NCBI GenBank assembly: GCA_938023895.1
Contig: CALJDH010000082.1
Span: forward strand, 1 to 8,008
Direction of reading: 5' to 3'
Length of the DNA stretch: 8,008 nucleotides
Origin: an uncultured Aliiroseovarius sp.
Lineage (GTDB): Bacteria; Pseudomonadota; Alphaproteobacteria; Rhodobacterales; Rhodobacteraceae
Under the pieces are notes generated by a model. The model searched no databases, was not told where the DNA came from, and worked only from the letters and a program-made list of their open reading frames with translations. Positions 6,976 to 8,008 of this stretch are shown piece after piece; position 1 is the first letter of the stretch, and every line of letters begins with the position of its first letter. The position numbers and the translations under genes are program-made.

Positions 6976-7077
6976 CGCCGGTCCGTCTGTAAGTCCCCGG
7001 CGTATCTGTTTCACATGAGAGCGCAGGGAAAACACCTGCACGCCAACCCTCATGTGAACGAGGGCCGGTGACCGGCC
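6976..7077 (-). promoter_or_regulatory. Structured 5' leader of pckA with three successive stems (candidate cis-regulatory RNA)
   Basis: Read as minus-strand RNA, three inverted repeats follow each other up to the ribosome binding site. Stem 1 is GGCCGGT/ACCGGCC (7063-7077, tiny loop). Stem 2 is a 10-bp perfect pairing of TTCACATGAG with CTCATGTGAA (7010-7019 with 7049-7058), enclosing an inner 5-bp stem GCAGG/CCTGC (7023-7027 with 7035-7039) with a seven-base loop. Stem 3 is CGCCGG/CCGGCG (6976-6981 with 6997-7002). It ends two bases before AGGAG of the pckA ribosome binding site. Stem 1 and stem 3 share GCCGGT (7064-7069 and 6977-6982), so their arms could pair alternatively. I do not recognise a known riboswitch class. 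The arms could instead be protein-binding DNA sites. Confidence 0.45.
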
Positions 7078-7237
7078 TATAGCACGACTGCTTTCTGATG
7101 GAACAGCGCGCATTGTCGCGTTAGCGCAAGCAACACTGTGTTTGCGCAACCAATAAGTTTCGTATGCGAAATAAACGGCAGATACATTCGTGTTGAATTC
7201 CGGGCGGCGACGTAAGAAAGCTGCGCGCCTCAGTTCC
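7078..7237. other. Non-coding part of the pckA-chvI divergent region
   Basis: No credible gene is present in this stretch. The pckA promoter should lie here; CTATAG at 7077-7082 is a possible minus-strand -10 box, but no convincing -35 box is seen. Two further symmetric sequences occur. AACAC-T-GTGTT (7132-7142) is flanked by GCGCA (7124-7128) and TGCGC (7143-7147). TTTCG/CGAAA (7158-7162, 7167-7171) surrounds TATG. Their position between divergent promoters makes them candidate operator sites, with no identifiable regulator. Confidence 0.35.
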
Positions 7238-7306
7238 GAATCGCAATTCTCAGTTGATTCGCCACTGAGAACGCGAGAATATGTTAAGAAGAGTTCATGA
7301 ATGAAC
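7238..7306 (+). promoter_or_regulatory. Candidate chvI promoter and symmetric operator elements
   Basis: TTGATT (7254-7259) and GAATAT (7277-7282), 17 bases apart, make a plausible promoter about 50 bp upstream of the chvI ATG. An 8-bp perfect inverted repeat TTCTCAGT/ACTGAGAA (7247-7254, 7264-7271; nine-base spacer) overlaps the -35 box. GTTCAT-GA-ATGAAC (7293-7306) lies just after the expected transcription start. CTCAGTT also recurs directly at 7229-7235 and 7249-7255. Two GANTC sites, GAATC at 7238-7242 and GATTC at 7256-7260, fall here; GANTC is the CcrM methylation sequence in alphaproteobacteria. Box assignments are by eye. Confidence 0.4.
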
Positions 7307-7333
7307 GTGGCTCGAGCAGTGCGAGGAAGCCCA

Positions 7334-8008
7334 ATGTCCAGAATTGCCTTGGTCGACGACGACAGAAACATCCTGACTTCAGTGTCTATTACGCTTGAGG
7401 CCGAAGGGTTCGAAGTAGAGACCTATAATGACGGTCAAAGCGCGCTTGACGCTTTTGCGAAACGCCTGCCGGACCTTGCGGTCTTTGACATCAAGATGCC
7501 ACGGATGGACGGGATGGATCTGCTGCAACGCGTGCGGCAAAAGACCTCGACCCTGCCGGTGATTTTCCTGACCTCGAAAGACGACGAAATTGACGAGGTA
7601 CTTGGCCTGCGCATGGGCGCCGACGACTATGTTACCAAGCCCTTCAGCCAGCGCCTTCTGGTCGAACGCATCCGCGCGCTCTTGCGCCGACAAGAGGTGA
7701 TCGCAAGCGACGACGCCGGAGACGTCGAAGACGGGCGCGTGATGGAACGGGGTGAGCTGCGCATGGATCCGCTGCGCCATGCCGTGACCTGGAAGGGTCA
7801 GGACGTATCCCTGACCGTCACCGAGTTTTTGTTGCTTCAGGCCTTGGCACAGCGCCCCGGTTTCGTAAAAAGCCGCGATCAACTGATGGATGTGGCCTAT
7901 GACGATCAGGTTTATGTGGATGACCGGACCATCGACAGCCACATCAAACGTCTTCGCAAGAAAATGCGTACGGCGGATTCCGACTTCTCGGCCATCGAAA
8001 CGCTTTAC
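7334..8008 (+). CDS. chvI: ChvI-type two-component response regulator (OmpR/PhoB family), 3' truncated by window
   Basis: This is the response regulator paired with a membrane histidine kinase of the ChvG/ExoS type, controlling envelope, acid-stress and surface-polysaccharide genes in alphaproteobacteria. The frame is open from ATG 7334 to the window end, giving 225 residues; the family is about 233-240, so only around ten are missing. The receiver domain (1 to about 120) has acidic Asp8-Asp9-Asp10, phosphoacceptor Asp52 in [11 protein letters not shown], Thr80 and Lys102 in YVTKPF. The OmpR-type winged helix (about 135-225) shows [27 protein letters not shown] and [16 protein letters not shown]. 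The ribosome binding site is GAGGAA at 7323-7328. The divergent pckA neighbour supports ChvI over other OmpR-family regulators; chvG would be expected just beyond the window. Confidence 0.9.
   Translation, partial: MSRIALVDDDRNILTSVSITLEAEGFEVETYNDGQSALDAFAKRLPDLAVFDIKMPRMDGMDLLQRVRQKTSTLPVIFLTSKDDEIDEVLGLRMGADDYVTKPFSQRLLVERIRALLRRQEVIASDDAGDVEDGRVMERGELRMDPLRHAVTWKGQDVSLTVTEFLLLQALAQRPGFVKSRDQLMDVAYDDQVYVDDRTIDSHIKRLRKKMRTADSDFSAIETLY

Noticed and set aside
6958..7371. A 137-codon open frame on the - strand spanning the pckA-chvI intergenic region
   Set aside because: It overlaps the chvI start and the pckA ribosome binding site and leader stems, and its product resembles no known family. 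It is better explained as non-coding regulatory DNA.
7379..7942. A 187-codon open frame on the - strand
   Set aside because: It is antisense to chvI, whose receiver and winged-helix motifs are unambiguous.

Overview
The window looks like a piece of an alphaproteobacterial chromosome, most likely Rhodobacterales (Roseobacter/Rhodobacter type). The grounds are high GC content, a pckA gene divergent from a chvI-type response regulator, and a 549-residue acyl-CoA dehydrogenase with the long N-terminal extension of methylsuccinyl-CoA dehydrogenase (ethylmalonyl-CoA pathway). The gene set is mainly housekeeping and central carbon metabolism. I see no mobile element, CRISPR array, phage gene, tRNA or rRNA.

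Layout: (1) 1-327, + strand, the C-terminal end of recO. (2) 308-1302, - strand, a TetR-family regulator followed by a META/HslJ-like lipoprotein, probably co-transcribed. (3) 1303-1388, a divergent control region with two near-identical 14-bp palindromes. (4) 1389-1811, +, a small DUF3995-type membrane protein, the likely target of the TetR regulator. (5) 1808-3457, -, mcd-like acyl-CoA dehydrogenase. (6) 3648-4415, +, TauE/SafE-family permease. (7) 4412-5236, -, alpha/beta hydrolase of the COG4757 type. (8) 5308-5342, a strong intrinsic terminator for pckA. (9) 5363-6961, -, pckA. (10) 6962-7333, a 372-bp divergent intergenic region dense in inverted repeats. (11) 7334-8008, +, chvI, cut by the window end about ten residues before its expected C-terminus.

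How the genes fit together: Mcd feeds C2/C5 carbon through the ethylmalonyl-CoA pathway towards C4 acids. PckA converts oxaloacetate to PEP for gluconeogenesis, so the two enzymes are metabolically coupled. ChvI is the response regulator of the ChvG-ChvI envelope/acid-stress system, whose genes commonly sit beside pckA and the HprK/PTS genes in alphaproteobacteria. The TetR, DUF3995 and META genes form a separate small module, probably self-regulated.

The most unusual signals are non-coding. The pckA 5' leader can fold into three successive stems, one of them a 10-bp perfect stem with a nested inner stem. The first and third stems share complementary arms, and the third ends next to the ribosome binding site. 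Other signals are the twin TetR operators, a repeat-rich chvI promoter region with two GANTC methylation sites, and repeated TTTTGC elements upstream of mcd. All three convergent gene pairs overlap at their 3' ends.
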